Part shown: positions 21,570 through 30,472 of the stretch, piece after piece
Layout of the letters: every line of letters starts with the position of its first letter
Numbering within the stretch: the stretch's first letter is position 1
Origin: Dolichospermum flos-aquae CCAP 1403/13F
Lineage (GTDB): Bacteria > Cyanobacteriota > Cyanobacteriia > Cyanobacteriales > Nostocaceae
DNA: 64,000 nucleotides
Assembly: GCF_012516395.1 (NCBI RefSeq)
Contig: NZ_CP051206.1
Location: 2,214,501-2,278,500, forward strand
Reading direction: 5' to 3'
Program-made: the position numbers and the translations under genes
The notes under the pieces: model-generated
Told to the model about the DNA's origin: nothing
The model's input: the letters and a program-made list of their open reading frames with translations, nothing else
Database searches by the model: none

Positions 21570-22799
21570 ATGCAGAAACATAGAAAATATTTGGGTGTTA
21601 ATTTATCATATATATTGATGTTTTTTTTATTTCTGGGAGGGTTTGTATTTCAAAGTGGATCTTTCACTTTCAATCTCCCGGTTATCATATTTATAATGAT
21701 TCCTATTATTTGTGTTTTTTTTAAAAAAATTAGGTTATCAAGGGATATTTATCTGTTATATGCAGCTCTTACTATATCAATAGTGGTTTCATGCATATCT
21801 TTTGAGGGAGCAACTCCTCGTCAATTAACAGGTCTTGTATTTATTGTGTTTGGTTGGTTAGGCTTACTTTGTGGTAGTCTTACAAAAATTACTAAAAATG
21901 ATTCATCAGTTATGATAGGCGGAATAACTCTATTCTGTCAATTGGTTTTTTCATTTTTATATACTATTATGCAAACCAATATATCTCCAACTAACCTAAT
22001 AACAGGTTTTAATCTAGTTGATTATTACATACTAAAAGATGGCTTAGTTACGCCATTTGGCAGCTCTAATTATTTAGCCGCTTTTTTACTTTTCTTTATT
22101 GGATATTTTTTAGTAACTCGTAAAATTAATTTATTAATCATATCATTGCTAGGAATTTTTTTTACATTATCAAGAACTGGGATCATTATTGTAGTGATAT
22201 TCTTGGTGATTTTTGGCTTGATTAAATTGTATCAAAAACAAATAAAATATAATACAGCGAAAAATTTATTGTTAATTTCATCTTTTACTATTTGTTTAGC
22301 TTTTTTATCAACTTGGCTTGGAAATTCTTTGCAAGAAAATGCAACACAACATACTTTAGATAATATATCTACGTTAACAAACAGAACTGTTTTATGGGAA
22401 AGTGCATCTGAAATTATTTCAGAACACCCTTGGTTTGGTAATGGCTTTGGTTCATTAGTGGATTTACCAGCTTTGAAATCTGTAGCAGGTGAAACTGGTA
22501 TTTGGAGTGCACATAATGGTCTATTAGACTATTGGTTAGCACACGGAATATTCTCAATGCTAATATTTTTAGCATACATTTATTTTATAATGTTCAAGCT
22601 TTATAAGTTATCAACACATTCTTTAAATCATCAAGAGCGCTCATCTGCTCTAGGAATTTTTATAGGTTTATTTCTAATGCTAATACATGGATTAGTTGAG
22701 CCTTTGCTATTCGATTCTAAGTTTTTAATTTTCATTGGATTAATTGCAGGTGGAATAACTAGTAGTAATCAATATGTTGATGGCAGAATAAATAGTTAA
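21570..22799 (+). CDS. O-antigen polymerase/ligase-like membrane protein (Wzy)
   Basis: The 409-residue product has roughly ten or more hydrophobic helices and a Wzy_C-type loop with SEHPWFGNGFGS and WSAHNGLLDYWLAHG, features of Wzy polymerases and WaaL ligases. Given the flippase and Wzc-like genes in the same run, a polymerase role in joining repeat units at the periplasmic face is most likely. The coding sequence is notably AT-rich, like most wzy genes. Confidence 0.85.
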   Translation: MQKHRKYLGVNLSYILMFFLFLGGFVFQSGSFTFNLPVIIFIMIPIICVFFKKIRLSRDIYLLYAALTISIVVSCISFEGATPRQLTGLVFIVFGWLGLLCGSLTKITKNDSSVMIGGITLFCQLVFSFLYTIMQTNISPTNLITGFNLVDYYILKDGLVTPFGSSNYLAAFLLFFIGYFLVTRKINLLIISLLGIFFTLSRTGIIIVVIFLVIFGLIKLYQKQIKYNTAKNLLLISSFTICLAFLSTWLGNSLQENATQHTLDNISTLTNRTVLWESASEIISEHPWFGNGFGSLVDLPALKSVAGETGIWSAHNGLLDYWLAHGIFSMLIFLAYIYFIMFKLYKLSTHSLNHQERSSALGIFIGLFLMLIHGLVEPLLFDSKFLIFIGLIAGGITSSNQYVDGRINS

Positions 22800-22878
22800 T
22801 TAGAAAAATTCAATTTAGTTTGACTATTTAGCGCAGATTGTTTAAGATAATTGATAATATATCAAATGAGGTTGGGAA

Positions 22879-23937
22879 TTGAAAATAGCACTAATAGCTC
22901 TTTCAGTGCGGGGAGCAATGGGTCATTATATTGATGCACTGGTAACACCTCTGAGTAAACATGTAGAATTACATCTTTTTGTACCCGAACACTACACTGG
23001 AAAATCAGGGATGGCAACTGTGCATTTCTTCGCTACCGGACTCAACAAAAGCCAAGCTTTATATCGTTTGATTAATCCATATTTAGCACTCCATGTATGG
23101 AAATCAATTGAAAACGTAGAACCTAATGTGGTACATATTTTTAATGGAGAGGGCTATCCATGGAGTTTGCTCTGGGCTTATTGGGCAAGTAAAACAAAGT
23201 TACCAATAGTATTTACTGTTCACGATCCAGAGCCTCATCCTGGCAACATTTTAGAATTGATAAATTCATACCTTCGCCGCTTTACTCTGACTAGAGCTAC
23301 TAAGATACATATTCATTCCCAGCGTTTTCTGCAAGCAATCACTCAGCAAGGAGTATTACCTGAAAGAGTTTCTATAATTCCAATTGGCAGCATAGCGGAT
23401 CGTTTTGTATGTCATCGTCGAGGGGATATTTTCCAAGAGCGTGCAGCTTTATTTTTCGGTCGCTTAGAAGCCTATAAAGGTTTGGATATTCTTGTAGAAG
23501 CAGGTCTCTTCTTGAAAGGAGAATTACGAGTAATTATTGCTGGTCCGGGAGATATCCCTAACACTATTCTCCAAACAATACAAACAAATCCAGAGATTTT
23601 TGAACTACATAACCGTTATTTATCTGAGGACGAGGTAGCAAATCTTTTCCAACGAGCGTCTGTCTGTGTGCTACCTTATCGACAAGCTACACAATCTCAA
23701 CTACCTTTGATTGCTGCTGCTTTTGGTGTTCCACTAGTAGCTACATCTGTTGGTGGATTTTTAGAAGATGTGCCTCTAGTCAATGGTTTGCTAGTTCCTC
23801 CTGGAAATCCTAAAGCTCTCGCTGAGGGAATTCAAGAGGGTGTAGGTCGGACACCTTATTATCCAAAAGAATATGAATTTGAGGTGTTAGTTGAAAAATT
23901 TGTTCATCTCTACAAGTGTGTTTGCAGAGAATTTTAA
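22879..23937 (+). CDS. Glycosyltransferase family 4, TTG start
   Basis: The 352-residue GT-B protein begins at a TTG preceded by GAGG; no ATG lies near the conserved N-terminus MKIALIALSVRGAMGHY. The C-terminal domain has FFGRLEAYKGLDILVEA near 193, VIIAGPGD, and LPLIAAAFGVPLVATSVGGFLEDV near 280, with the E of the usual E-x7-E replaced in part. It would add a sugar with retention of configuration on the cytoplasmic face. The spacing to the polymerase gene is 79 bases. Confidence 0.88.
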   Translation: MKIALIALSVRGAMGHYIDALVTPLSKHVELHLFVPEHYTGKSGMATVHFFATGLNKSQALYRLINPYLALHVWKSIENVEPNVVHIFNGEGYPWSLLWAYWASKTKLPIVFTVHDPEPHPGNILELINSYLRRFTLTRATKIHIHSQRFLQAITQQGVLPERVSIIPIGSIADRFVCHRRGDIFQERAALFFGRLEAYKGLDILVEAGLFLKGELRVIIAGPGDIPNTILQTIQTNPEIFELHNRYLSEDEVANLFQRASVCVLPYRQATQSQLPLIAAAFGVPLVATSVGGFLEDVPLVNGLLVPPGNPKALAEGIQEGVGRTPYYPKEYEFEVLVEKFVHLYKCVCREF

Positions 23938-24119
23938 GACTCTTGAAATACAAGCAGTGCTTACTGTTTATATCCAGCAATAGAAGTTTACTATTGATTG
24001 ATGTTTTACACTCTTATTTTACAGTTACTTTCTTTTGAGTTTTAACTAACAATTTCGCTAACAGCTACTAAGGAATAAAGTTTTATTGAGTAACAGAGAT
24101 AAAAAATATCTAAGCTAAT

Positions 24120-25211
24120 ATGAAAATTCTGTACATCATTACGAAATCCGATTTAGGTGGCGCTCAAGCAAACGTTTATGATTTGATAGCCAATTTCTGC
24201 AAATATGATGAAGTTCACCTCGCCACAGGTAATAATGGTCCCCTTACAGAGGATGTTACAAAATTAGGAGTTACCGTACATATTCTTCCTAATTTAACCC
24301 GTAATATTCAGCTATTCGGTGACTATAACGCAGTCCAAGAATTTATTTCATTAATTCATCAAATTAAACCGGATATTATCCACGCACACAGCAGTAAAGC
24401 AGGAGTGATAGCCCGCGTTGCTGGATGGATATGTAGAGTTCCAATAGTATTTACAGCGCATGGGTGGGGTTTTACGCCAGGAACACCCAATACGCGGCGG
24501 ATTATAGCACTGATAGCTGAAAAAATACTGGCACTATTAACAACAAAACTAATATGCGTATCTGAAAATGATCGCCAACTTGCTTTAAGGTCTGGGGTAG
24601 GTCATAAAAATTCACTTGCAGTTGTTCGATACGGAATTAACAATATTCCCGTTACTACTCCTAATCTGTTACAACAGCCGCCACGACTAATTATGGTGGC
24701 ACGTTTTAACGAACAGAAGGATCAAACGACCTTACTCAAAGCGATCGCTCAACTCAAAGATGACTCTATCCATCTTAACCTGGTTGGTAGTGGTCCATCT
24801 TTAGAATCTTGCAAAGCTTTAGCCAAGTCATTAGGAATTGAAAATCAAGTTTCCTTTTTAGGCGATCGCCGGGATGTACCAGATTTATTAGCTCAGTCTC
24901 AAATATTTATCCTGAGTACCCATTACGAAGGTTTGCCCATCAGCATTTTAGAAGCTATGCGTGCTGGATTACCAGTTGTTGCAACTAGCGTTAATGGTAT
25001 TCCTGAAGAAGTTGTAGATGGTAAAACAGGCTTGCTGGCACCGCATCAAGATGTAAAAGCACTAGCAAATGCACTGCACATACTTACTAATTCTCCTGAA
25101 ATTCGTCAGCAGATGGGTAAAGAAAGTAGAGAGAAATTTGAGCAAGAATTTACAGTTGACCGTATGATAACTGAGATTAGAGCAATATACGAACAAATTA
25201 TTCAAAAATAG
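24120..25211 (+). CDS. Glycosyltransferase family 4
   Basis: This 363-residue GT-B enzyme shows an N-terminal KSDLGGAQANVYDL loop and HAHSSKAGVIARVAG, and C-terminal motifs MVARFNEQKDQTTLLKA, LVGSGP and HYEGLPISILEAMRAGLPVVAT with both glutamates of the E-x7-E element. It resembles galactosyl- or N-acetylgalactosaminyl-transferases of capsule loci (PelF/WbpH-like groups), though the sugar is not decidable. Two HIP1 sites lie within the gene. It sits in the polysaccharide locus, 182 bases after the previous glycosyltransferase. Confidence 0.92.
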   Translation: MKILYIITKSDLGGAQANVYDLIANFCKYDEVHLATGNNGPLTEDVTKLGVTVHILPNLTRNIQLFGDYNAVQEFISLIHQIKPDIIHAHSSKAGVIARVAGWICRVPIVFTAHGWGFTPGTPNTRRIIALIAEKILALLTTKLICVSENDRQLALRSGVGHKNSLAVVRYGINNIPVTTPNLLQQPPRLIMVARFNEQKDQTTLLKAIAQLKDDSIHLNLVGSGPSLESCKALAKSLGIENQVSFLGDRRDVPDLLAQSQIFILSTHYEGLPISILEAMRAGLPVVATSVNGIPEEVVDGKTGLLAPHQDVKALANALHILTNSPEIRQQMGKESREKFEQEFTVDRMITEIRAIYEQIIQK

Positions 25212-25311
25212 ATTCTAACCATCTGGAAATTAACGGTTAAAACTCACCTTATTCTGCCTTGTGTGTAACCATCTAGAAAACGGCAAATCGGCAATTATAA
25301 AATATCAGCAA

Positions 25312-26259
25312 ATGACCAAGAAAGCCCTAATCACCCGATTAACTGGTCAAGATGGCTCTTATCTTGCCGAACTCCTTCTATCCAAAGGATATCAAGTATT
25401 TGGCTTAGTCCGTCGCTCCAGTTCTGGAAACCTCGAACGGATTAATCACCTCAGTGGTACTGTTGAAATTCTTTCAGGAGATCTCCTGGATCAATCTTCA
25501 CTCATGGATGTGATTACAGAGTCCCAACCCGACGAAATTTATAACCTTGCTTCTCAAAGCTATATTCCCACATCCTGGACACAACCATCTCTCACTGCGG
25601 AATACACTGCTTTGGGTGTTTCTCGTCTCTTAGAATCCATTCGTCGTTGTAAATCTGATGCGAGATTTTACCAAGCCTCCAGCAGTGAAGTTTTTGGACA
25701 GCCTGACGTATCTCCCCAAAACGAGCTTACAGCTTTCCGCCCCCGCAATCCCTACGGTGTCGCCAAGGCATATGCCCATTGGATGACTATCAATTATCGC
25801 CAACAATATAACCTTTACACTTGCTGCGGTATTACTTATACTCACGAATCCCCCCGACGTGGTGCAGAATTTGTATTTCGTAAAATTACTCGAACTGCCG
25901 CCATGATTAAGCTAGGATTAGCTAATCAATTAAAATTGGGAAATTTAGATGCCCGTCGTGATTGGTGCTACGCTAAAGATGCTGTACACGCTATGTGGTT
26001 GATGTTACAGCAACAGCAGCCTGATGATTATATTATTGCTAGTGGTAAAACCCACTCAGTTAAGGAACTGGTAGAGTGTGCTTTTAAATTTGTTGGGTTG
26101 AACTGGCAAGATTACGTTGTCGTTGATCCTGCTTTTTACCGACCGGATGAATCAGTGCTATTATTGGGTAACATTGATAAAATTCAAAAACAATTAGGTT
26201 GGAAACCCCAATATTCCTTATTTTTTTTAGAGGAAGATATTAAATTTCTCTTTTTTTAG
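25312..26259 (+). CDS. gmd: GDP-mannose 4,6-dehydratase, possibly defective
   Basis: From the ATG at 25312 (MTKKALIT) the protein has 315 residues and matches the short cyanobacterial GDP-mannose 4,6-dehydratase type: SGDLLDQSSLMDVI, NLASQSYIPTSW, SSSEVFGQP, catalytic YGVAK and RRGAEFVFRKIT. The enzyme makes GDP-4-keto-6-deoxymannose for fucose or rhamnose-type sugars. Two oddities: the Rossmann motif reads TRLTGQDG where TGITGQDG is expected, so the first glycine is Arg, and the C-terminus (YSLFFLEEDIKFLFF) departs from the family after a T-run. Both suggest loss of function or sequence error. No GDP-fucose synthase gene is nearby. Confidence 0.85.
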   Translation: MTKKALITRLTGQDGSYLAELLLSKGYQVFGLVRRSSSGNLERINHLSGTVEILSGDLLDQSSLMDVITESQPDEIYNLASQSYIPTSWTQPSLTAEYTALGVSRLLESIRRCKSDARFYQASSSEVFGQPDVSPQNELTAFRPRNPYGVAKAYAHWMTINYRQQYNLYTCCGITYTHESPRRGAEFVFRKITRTAAMIKLGLANQLKLGNLDARRDWCYAKDAVHAMWLMLQQQQPDDYIIASGKTHSVKELVECAFKFVGLNWQDYVVVDPAFYRPDESVLLLGNIDKIQKQLGWKPQYSLFFLEEDIKFLFF

Positions 26260-26283
26260 GCTTTTTCTTAGCAGTGTAACTAT

Positions 26284-26375
26284 TAGACATCTCCAGAAAA
26301 GAATGTAGAGACGTTCCATGGAACGTCTCTACAAGGGTTGTAAGTCACGCATATTTAATTTTCACCAGATGTCTA
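26284..26375. mobile_element. Palindromic MITE-like element (copy 1)
   Basis: The ends TAGACATCTCCAGAAAA and TTTTCACCAGATGTCTA are inverted with 14 of 17 positions matching. Inside is a perfect 28-base palindrome (26305-26332) whose left half is GTAGAGACGTTCCA. A second element with the same ends and a variant palindrome is at 56759-56849. It lies between convergent gmd and the TOPRIM-like gene, where the hairpin may also stop transcription. Confidence 0.8.
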
Positions 26376-26387
26376 TTGTTTCTTGGT

Positions 26388-26876
26388 TTAATTTGGAAAC
26401 AGAAATGGTTTAACAGATAAAATCATCCGTTCTAACTCAGTTTTATTATGTATGATAAGACGATGTTCCCATAATTTATGATTGTTTTCCGCGCAATCTG
26501 TAGCCAGAGATTCTCCAATAGTCTCCAAATTTTTTTGAATATCCCTTTTAAGACTCTCTGGATTAGATTGTACACCTAAAACAAATACTCTATTTTTTAT
26601 ATCATCTGGAATATAATTTTCTACAAAATTTAATCTATCTTCACATTCATCAAAATCAATAATTAATAGGATGTTTCTCTGTGGATATTGTCGCATAGCT
26701 TTGATATGATCATTTGTGAATTTATCCACAGCTTTTTTCCAACCATCAGCAATTGGTAGGATTTGAATAGCCAGATTATTCACATTCAAATTTTGAATAA
26801 ATCCGTTAACAATCTGACGATTAGCATCATCTTCAGGTAAAATTAACAAATGTGGTTTATTCTTATTTATACTCAT
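26388..26876 (-). CDS. Small TOPRIM-like protein partnered with an ABC-type ATPase
   Basis: I recognise no named family for this 162-residue protein. It has a strand-loop HLLILPEDDANRQI with Glu15, and 59 residues later a strand ending in IIDFDECED (Asp74, Asp76). An early Glu and a later DxD are the acid pattern of TOPRIM folds. Its start overlaps the end of the ATPase gene by 4 bases (ATGA), so they are co-translated. ATPase plus TOPRIM pairs include OLD-like nucleases and defence systems such as PARIS, but this effector is shorter than AriB. Function is unproven. Confidence 0.65.
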   Translation of the reverse strand: MSINKNKPHLLILPEDDANRQIVNGFIQNLNVNNLAIQILPIADGWKKAVDKFTNDHIKAMRQYPQRNILLIIDFDECEDRLNFVENYIPDDIKNRVFVLGVQSNPESLKRDIQKNLETIGESLATDCAENNHKLWEHRLIIHNKTELERMILSVKPFLFPN

Positions 26877-27982
26877 AATTCTATATCACCACAAATCAAA
26901 GAATTAATCAAATCGCCAGTAACAGGTATATCACTAAGCAATCTAATTAAAGTTGGTTCTAAGTGACTTTTTCTATCCAGAATAAAGGTGTTTTCATTGG
27001 AGAATTTTCTAATTGCTTCAGGATTATGAGAAGTTACTAAAATTTGGCCACTATCCTTAAATGAACGTCTCAGAGATGTGATAAAATGACCTACTTCTGA
27101 GATAGAGAGATAGTTGTCAGGTTCATCCCAAAAGCACAAAACTGACCCATAGAATTTATTAGCTGCTAATACCACAGCACAAAGAAAAAAGCATTTTTCA
27201 CCATCTGATAAATCTTGAAAGTTAACATTCAAGGTTGCATTATTTTCAGCAAATCTCACAATTAAACTTTTGAACTCTTTACCGATAAGTTCATTCAAGA
27301 AATCTTGAAAATCGGGCATAACTTCCCGTAAATATTTATCAACGTCTCTATAGGCCGCAGGATATCTACCAAGTAAACCAGAAAACCATTCCCCAATATT
27401 TGCACCATCTCTGTTTGGTTGTAAAGTTTCTCCGTGGGAATCTCCAGTCATTAAACTAGGAATTGGTGCTAGAATAATTATATGAGCCAGCCAATTTTTG
27501 AAAGTATGAAGTGGATCTGTTTCTGATTGCTCTTGAATGACTGGAAGGGCTACTAAATGCCAATCTACTAAAAACTGAGATTCACGATTTTGTGAACTAC
27601 TATAAAGAGTAACTTGTGCTTCTTTACGAGAGTAAATTGGATTTCCTGCAACTAAAAGTTGTTCTTCAAAAACTCGCAATTCTTTAAATTTTTCTGGCAA
27701 CTCTAAGGCCAGGACGTATTTATATAATTTCTCCTCAAGTAATACTTCTATTTCCAAGCGAATGGGAACATCATACCTGCCACGAGTAAAATCTTTAGAC
27801 TTTACAAGTTGACCAACTCTATTTATACCTCTACCAATAGATTGAAATACCTCTAATGCAGTTGCAATAGTTGATTTACCTGTACCATTTTTTCCAATCA
27901 AGAGAGCAGATGACATCTCCTTCATTGTTAATTCAAAGTTTTCTAAACATCTGAAGTTGTGTACATATAGTCTTTGGAGCAT
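26873..27982 (-). CDS. AAA/ABC-type ATPase (AAA_21-like) of a two-gene cassette
   Basis: The ATG at 27982 gives MLQRLYVHNFRCLENFEL, the standard start of SMC/RecF-like ATPases; the 31 codons upstream lack homology. The 369-residue protein has Walker A (IGKNGTGKST, ~29-38), the ABC signature LSDGEK (~254), Walker B VLCFWDEPD (~282) and the H-loop TSHNPEA (~315), so all ATPase elements are intact. It is translationally coupled to the small TOPRIM-like gene. Such ATPases act as sensors or motors in many phage-defence systems and in OLD nucleases. The role here is inferred from architecture only. Confidence 0.8.
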   Translation of the reverse strand: MLQRLYVHNFRCLENFELTMKEMSSALLIGKNGTGKSTIATALEVFQSIGRGINRVGQLVKSKDFTRGRYDVPIRLEIEVLLEEKLYKYVLALELPEKFKELRVFEEQLLVAGNPIYSRKEAQVTLYSSSQNRESQFLVDWHLVALPVIQEQSETDPLHTFKNWLAHIIILAPIPSLMTGDSHGETLQPNRDGANIGEWFSGLLGRYPAAYRDVDKYLREVMPDFQDFLNELIGKEFKSLIVRFAENNATLNVNFQDLSDGEKCFFLCAVVLAANKFYGSVLCFWDEPDNYLSISEVGHFITSLRRSFKDSGQILVTSHNPEAIRKFSNENTFILDRKSHLEPTLIRLLSDIPVTGDLINSLICGDIEL

Positions 27983-28133
27983 AATCAAATAATTTCCCGG
28001 AATGGCAAGTGAAAGAACTTTTTGATGAGATATACCAATTATAGGTTCAGATACCTGACTTCGTAGAAAAATCAAAACCTGAAACCCTTATCTGTTATTC
28101 CTTCTAATCTTATTCAGCAAGCCCTAACTAAAG

Positions 28134-28167
28134 TCCGCAGTACCTCAAAAAAAGATAGGTACTGCGG
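28134..28167 (-). terminator. Strong hairpin between the coiled-coil gene and the ATPase cassette
   Basis: TCCGCAGTACCT pairs perfectly with AGGTACTGCGGA over a 10-base A-rich loop. It lies 40 bases after the stop of the coiled-coil gene and before the cassette, all on the minus strand. No T-run follows the stem in that direction, so it may be a pause or processing site rather than a classic terminator. Confidence 0.5.
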
Positions 28168-28206
28168 AATAGAAGTTTTGATTTAATTCAAATACAGTCA
28201 CAAATT

Positions 28207-28773
28207 TTAGACATTTTGGGCAGCAGGTAAACTATCGGTTGTAACTTCCGAACGAGGAAAAGTAGGTAAATCAATACCGCCATGATTTGTGTAGCGGTTT
28301 TTAAGTGCTAAACGATAACTCACACTTTGCAATTCGGCTTGCAATTGGCGATTTTCTCGTTGTAGGATTGTGACCTTGTCTCGCACTGGTGTCATGCGTT
28401 CCTCAAACTTACGACGGTAAATTTGGGGTAATTCCTGTACTACCTGCTCTAACATTCGACTACGATCAGTTAGTTCTTGTACAGACTGTCGTAATTGGCA
28501 AATCTCCGTATCACGATTCGTAATTTGCTCTTGATAGAAAGTCACCTGCTGTTCGACGGCTTGGATTTGATCTCTTAAAGCCTGCAATTGACTCAAATCT
28601 ATCTCTGGCTCAGATTTTGGCGGTGTAAAGTTAGTATTACCCTTAACTAGCCGGAATAGTTCTTGAGATAACTGTTGAACTAATTGATCTCGCAGTTGCA
28701 AGTCTTGGCGCAACTGCGAGATTTCGGTGGACAGTTCTTGGATGTTTGGTATATCAGATTGGCTCACAGTCAC
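28207..28773 (-). CDS. Conserved coiled-coil protein
   Basis: The 188-residue product is almost entirely heptad-like: residues 10-48 (ELSTEISQLRQDLQLRDQLV) and 60-165 are rich in Leu, Gln and Glu without proline breaks except near 50-60. There is no signal peptide or catalytic motif. It lies upstream of the ATPase cassette but is separated from it by a strong hairpin, and downstream of rpsF on the same strand. Its function is unknown. Confidence 0.7.
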   Translation of the reverse strand: MTVSQSDIPNIQELSTEISQLRQDLQLRDQLVQQLSQELFRLVKGNTNFTPPKSEPEIDLSQLQALRDQIQAVEQQVTFYQEQITNRDTEICQLRQSVQELTDRSRMLEQVVQELPQIYRRKFEERMTPVRDKVTILQRENRQLQAELQSVSYRLALKNRYTNHGGIDLPTFPRSEVTTDSLPAAQNV

Positions 28774-29082
28774 TTAAAGCTCTTACTTAATATATATAGT
28801 TAATTTTTCACTTGCGCCGATTATATCACATAGGTCGCAATTCGAGTGAAATAATTGAGCGATTTTTAGTAATTTCCTGATGTCGCAGTATGACGCAGGC
28901 CATACTGCTGAACTGCTAAGAGACTTCCAATTAAAGAAATATCCAAAATTTCTTGTAGTGCGGGCATCTTGCCCGCTAATAATACAAGAACGATACCACA
29001 AACTTGGACAGCGAAGCCCTGCTGCAAGCAGTTCATCTTTTTTGTGGAGTTATCTAACTAATCACCTCGGAAAACGCGGTTA
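28774..29082. other. Gap between coiled-coil gene and rpsF
   Basis: No gene is supported here although short open frames exist on both strands. A dispersed palindrome, GCGGGCATCTTGCCCGC, lies at 28960-28976 and has relatives near 37027, 56290 and 61724. It may serve as the rpsF 3' hairpin, though it is about 110 bases from the stop. Confidence 0.5.
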
Positions 29083-29406
29083 TTAAGCTGCTACAACTTC
29101 TTCTGGTTTTTCTTTGTGAACTTCTTGCTTGACTGTCATATAGCGAATCACTTCTTCACTCAATCGCATTGCGCGTTCCATGATAGCAATTACAGTTCCA
29201 GGACCTGTGTAGTTGAGTTGAACATAAACGCCATCACGATGCTTTTGAATTTCATAGGCCAGACGACGCTTACCACGGTTTTGAATTTCAATATTCTCAG
29301 CACCGTGTTCACGAATTAAGTTTTCGTATTTGGCGATTTGTTGTACTACTTGCTCATCTCCCAAGTCAGGACGCAAAATGTACATGGTTTCGTAAACTGT
29401 GGTCAT
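29083..29406 (-). CDS. rpsF: 30S ribosomal protein S6
   Basis: The 107-residue protein begins [20 protein letters not shown] and has the S6 core [29 protein letters not shown] split over two strands, ending [17 protein letters not shown]6 binds S18 and the central domain of 16S rRNA in the small subunit. The start has an AAGGTG ribosome-binding site. As in other cyanobacteria it is not next to rpsR or ssb. Confidence 0.97.
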   Translation of the reverse strand: MTTVYETMYILRPDLGDEQVVQQIAKYENLIREHGAENIEIQNRGKRRLAYEIQKHRDGVYVQLNYTGPGTVIAIMERAMRLSEEVIRYMTVKQEVHKEKPEEVVAA

Positions 29407-29695
29407 GTTTTTTAATTCACCTTATGGACAATGGCTGAAGAGGTATTAATTTATACAAATATTGCCATGGGCGATACTTTAATTGATTAACATCTCAAGC
29501 AACAAGGAATTTTGACAATTTTTTAGTTATTCTACAGTAGCACAATTTTGAGCAGGATTTGTCCACTGGTTAATAGTTTGTTAATTAAGGTCATAAGATT
29601 TTCAATATTTATCATATAATCTTACAAGTTTTTAATGGCAATCATTAAGCACATTCTGCTGGAACAAAGTATATTCAAGGATATTTGTCAAAGTT

Positions 29696-30469
29696 ATGGC
29701 GCAGCGATATGTGCGAGTTCAAAGTCAAGAAGGGAAAATTTACTATGGGTTACTCCAGCTTTCTCAGAATGTAGAAGTGCTGGATGCTCCACCTTGGTTG
29801 GATGGTCAACCTACGGATTTAATCCTGCCATCCAATTCTTACACGATTCTAGCCCCCTGTGCGCCTTCAAAAATTGTGGGTGTAGGCAAGAATTATGCTG
29901 ATCATGCGGCGGAAATGGGAACACCTGTACCCGCTGAACCGCTAATTTTTTTCAAACCGCCTACATCTGTGATTGCGTCAGAAAGAGAAATTAAGTATCC
30001 TTATCAGTCTCAACGGGTAGACTATGAAGGAGAATTGGCTTTGGTGATTGGCGATCGCACAAGTGATTGTACCCCAGCCCAAGCCCAAAGTAAAATTTGG
30101 GGTTATACCATTGCCAATGATGTTACAGCCAGGGATTTACAAAAAAAAGACCCCCAATGGACAAGAGCCAAAGGTTTTGATACTTTTTGTCCTTTGGGTC
30201 CTTGGATTGTCCGAGAATTAAACCCAGGAGCGAGATTACAGACGTTTCTGAATGATAATCCCCATCCAGTCCAATCTACTTGTATTGATCAAATGGTATT
30301 TTCCCCAGATTTTTTGGTGTCTTATATCAGTCAAGGGATGACCTTATTACCTGGGGATATAATATTAACTGGTACACCAATGGGGGTAGGAGCTTTGCAA
30401 ATAGGCGATCGCATCCGTGTAGAAATTGAAGGAATTGGTCGCCTAGAAAACACAGTTATCGTCCGTTAA
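29696..30469 (+). CDS. Fumarylacetoacetate hydrolase family protein
   Basis: The 257-residue product has the FAH C-terminal fold: KIVGVGKNYADHAAEMG, FFKPPTSVI, the metal-binding E-x-E of VDYEGELALVIG, TIANDVTARDLQ and TGTPMGVGALQIGDRI. Members hydrolyse or decarboxylate beta-dicarbonyl compounds such as acylpyruvates or oxaloacetate; the actual substrate is not evident. The gene is convergent with the Tic20-like gene, whose stop lies 3 bases away. The start ATG at 29696 is preceded by an AT-rich leader. Confidence 0.92.
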   Translation: MAQRYVRVQSQEGKIYYGLLQLSQNVEVLDAPPWLDGQPTDLILPSNSYTILAPCAPSKIVGVGKNYADHAAEMGTPVPAEPLIFFKPPTSVIASEREIKYPYQSQRVDYEGELALVIGDRTSDCTPAQAQSKIWGYTIANDVTARDLQKKDPQWTRAKGFDTFCPLGPWIVRELNPGARLQTFLNDNPHPVQSTCIDQMVFSPDFLVSYISQGMTLLPGDIILTGTPMGVGALQIGDRIRVEIEGIGRLENTVIVR

Positions 30470-30472
30470 CTG

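Noticed and set aside
28783-29086. Short frames on both strands between the coiled-coil gene and rpsF
   Set aside because: They overlap each other and a dispersed palindrome and have no ribosome-binding site or homology.
29635-29901. Open frame of 88 codons upstream of and inside the FAH-family gene
   Set aside because: It overlaps the strongly supported FAH gene in another frame and shows no domain.
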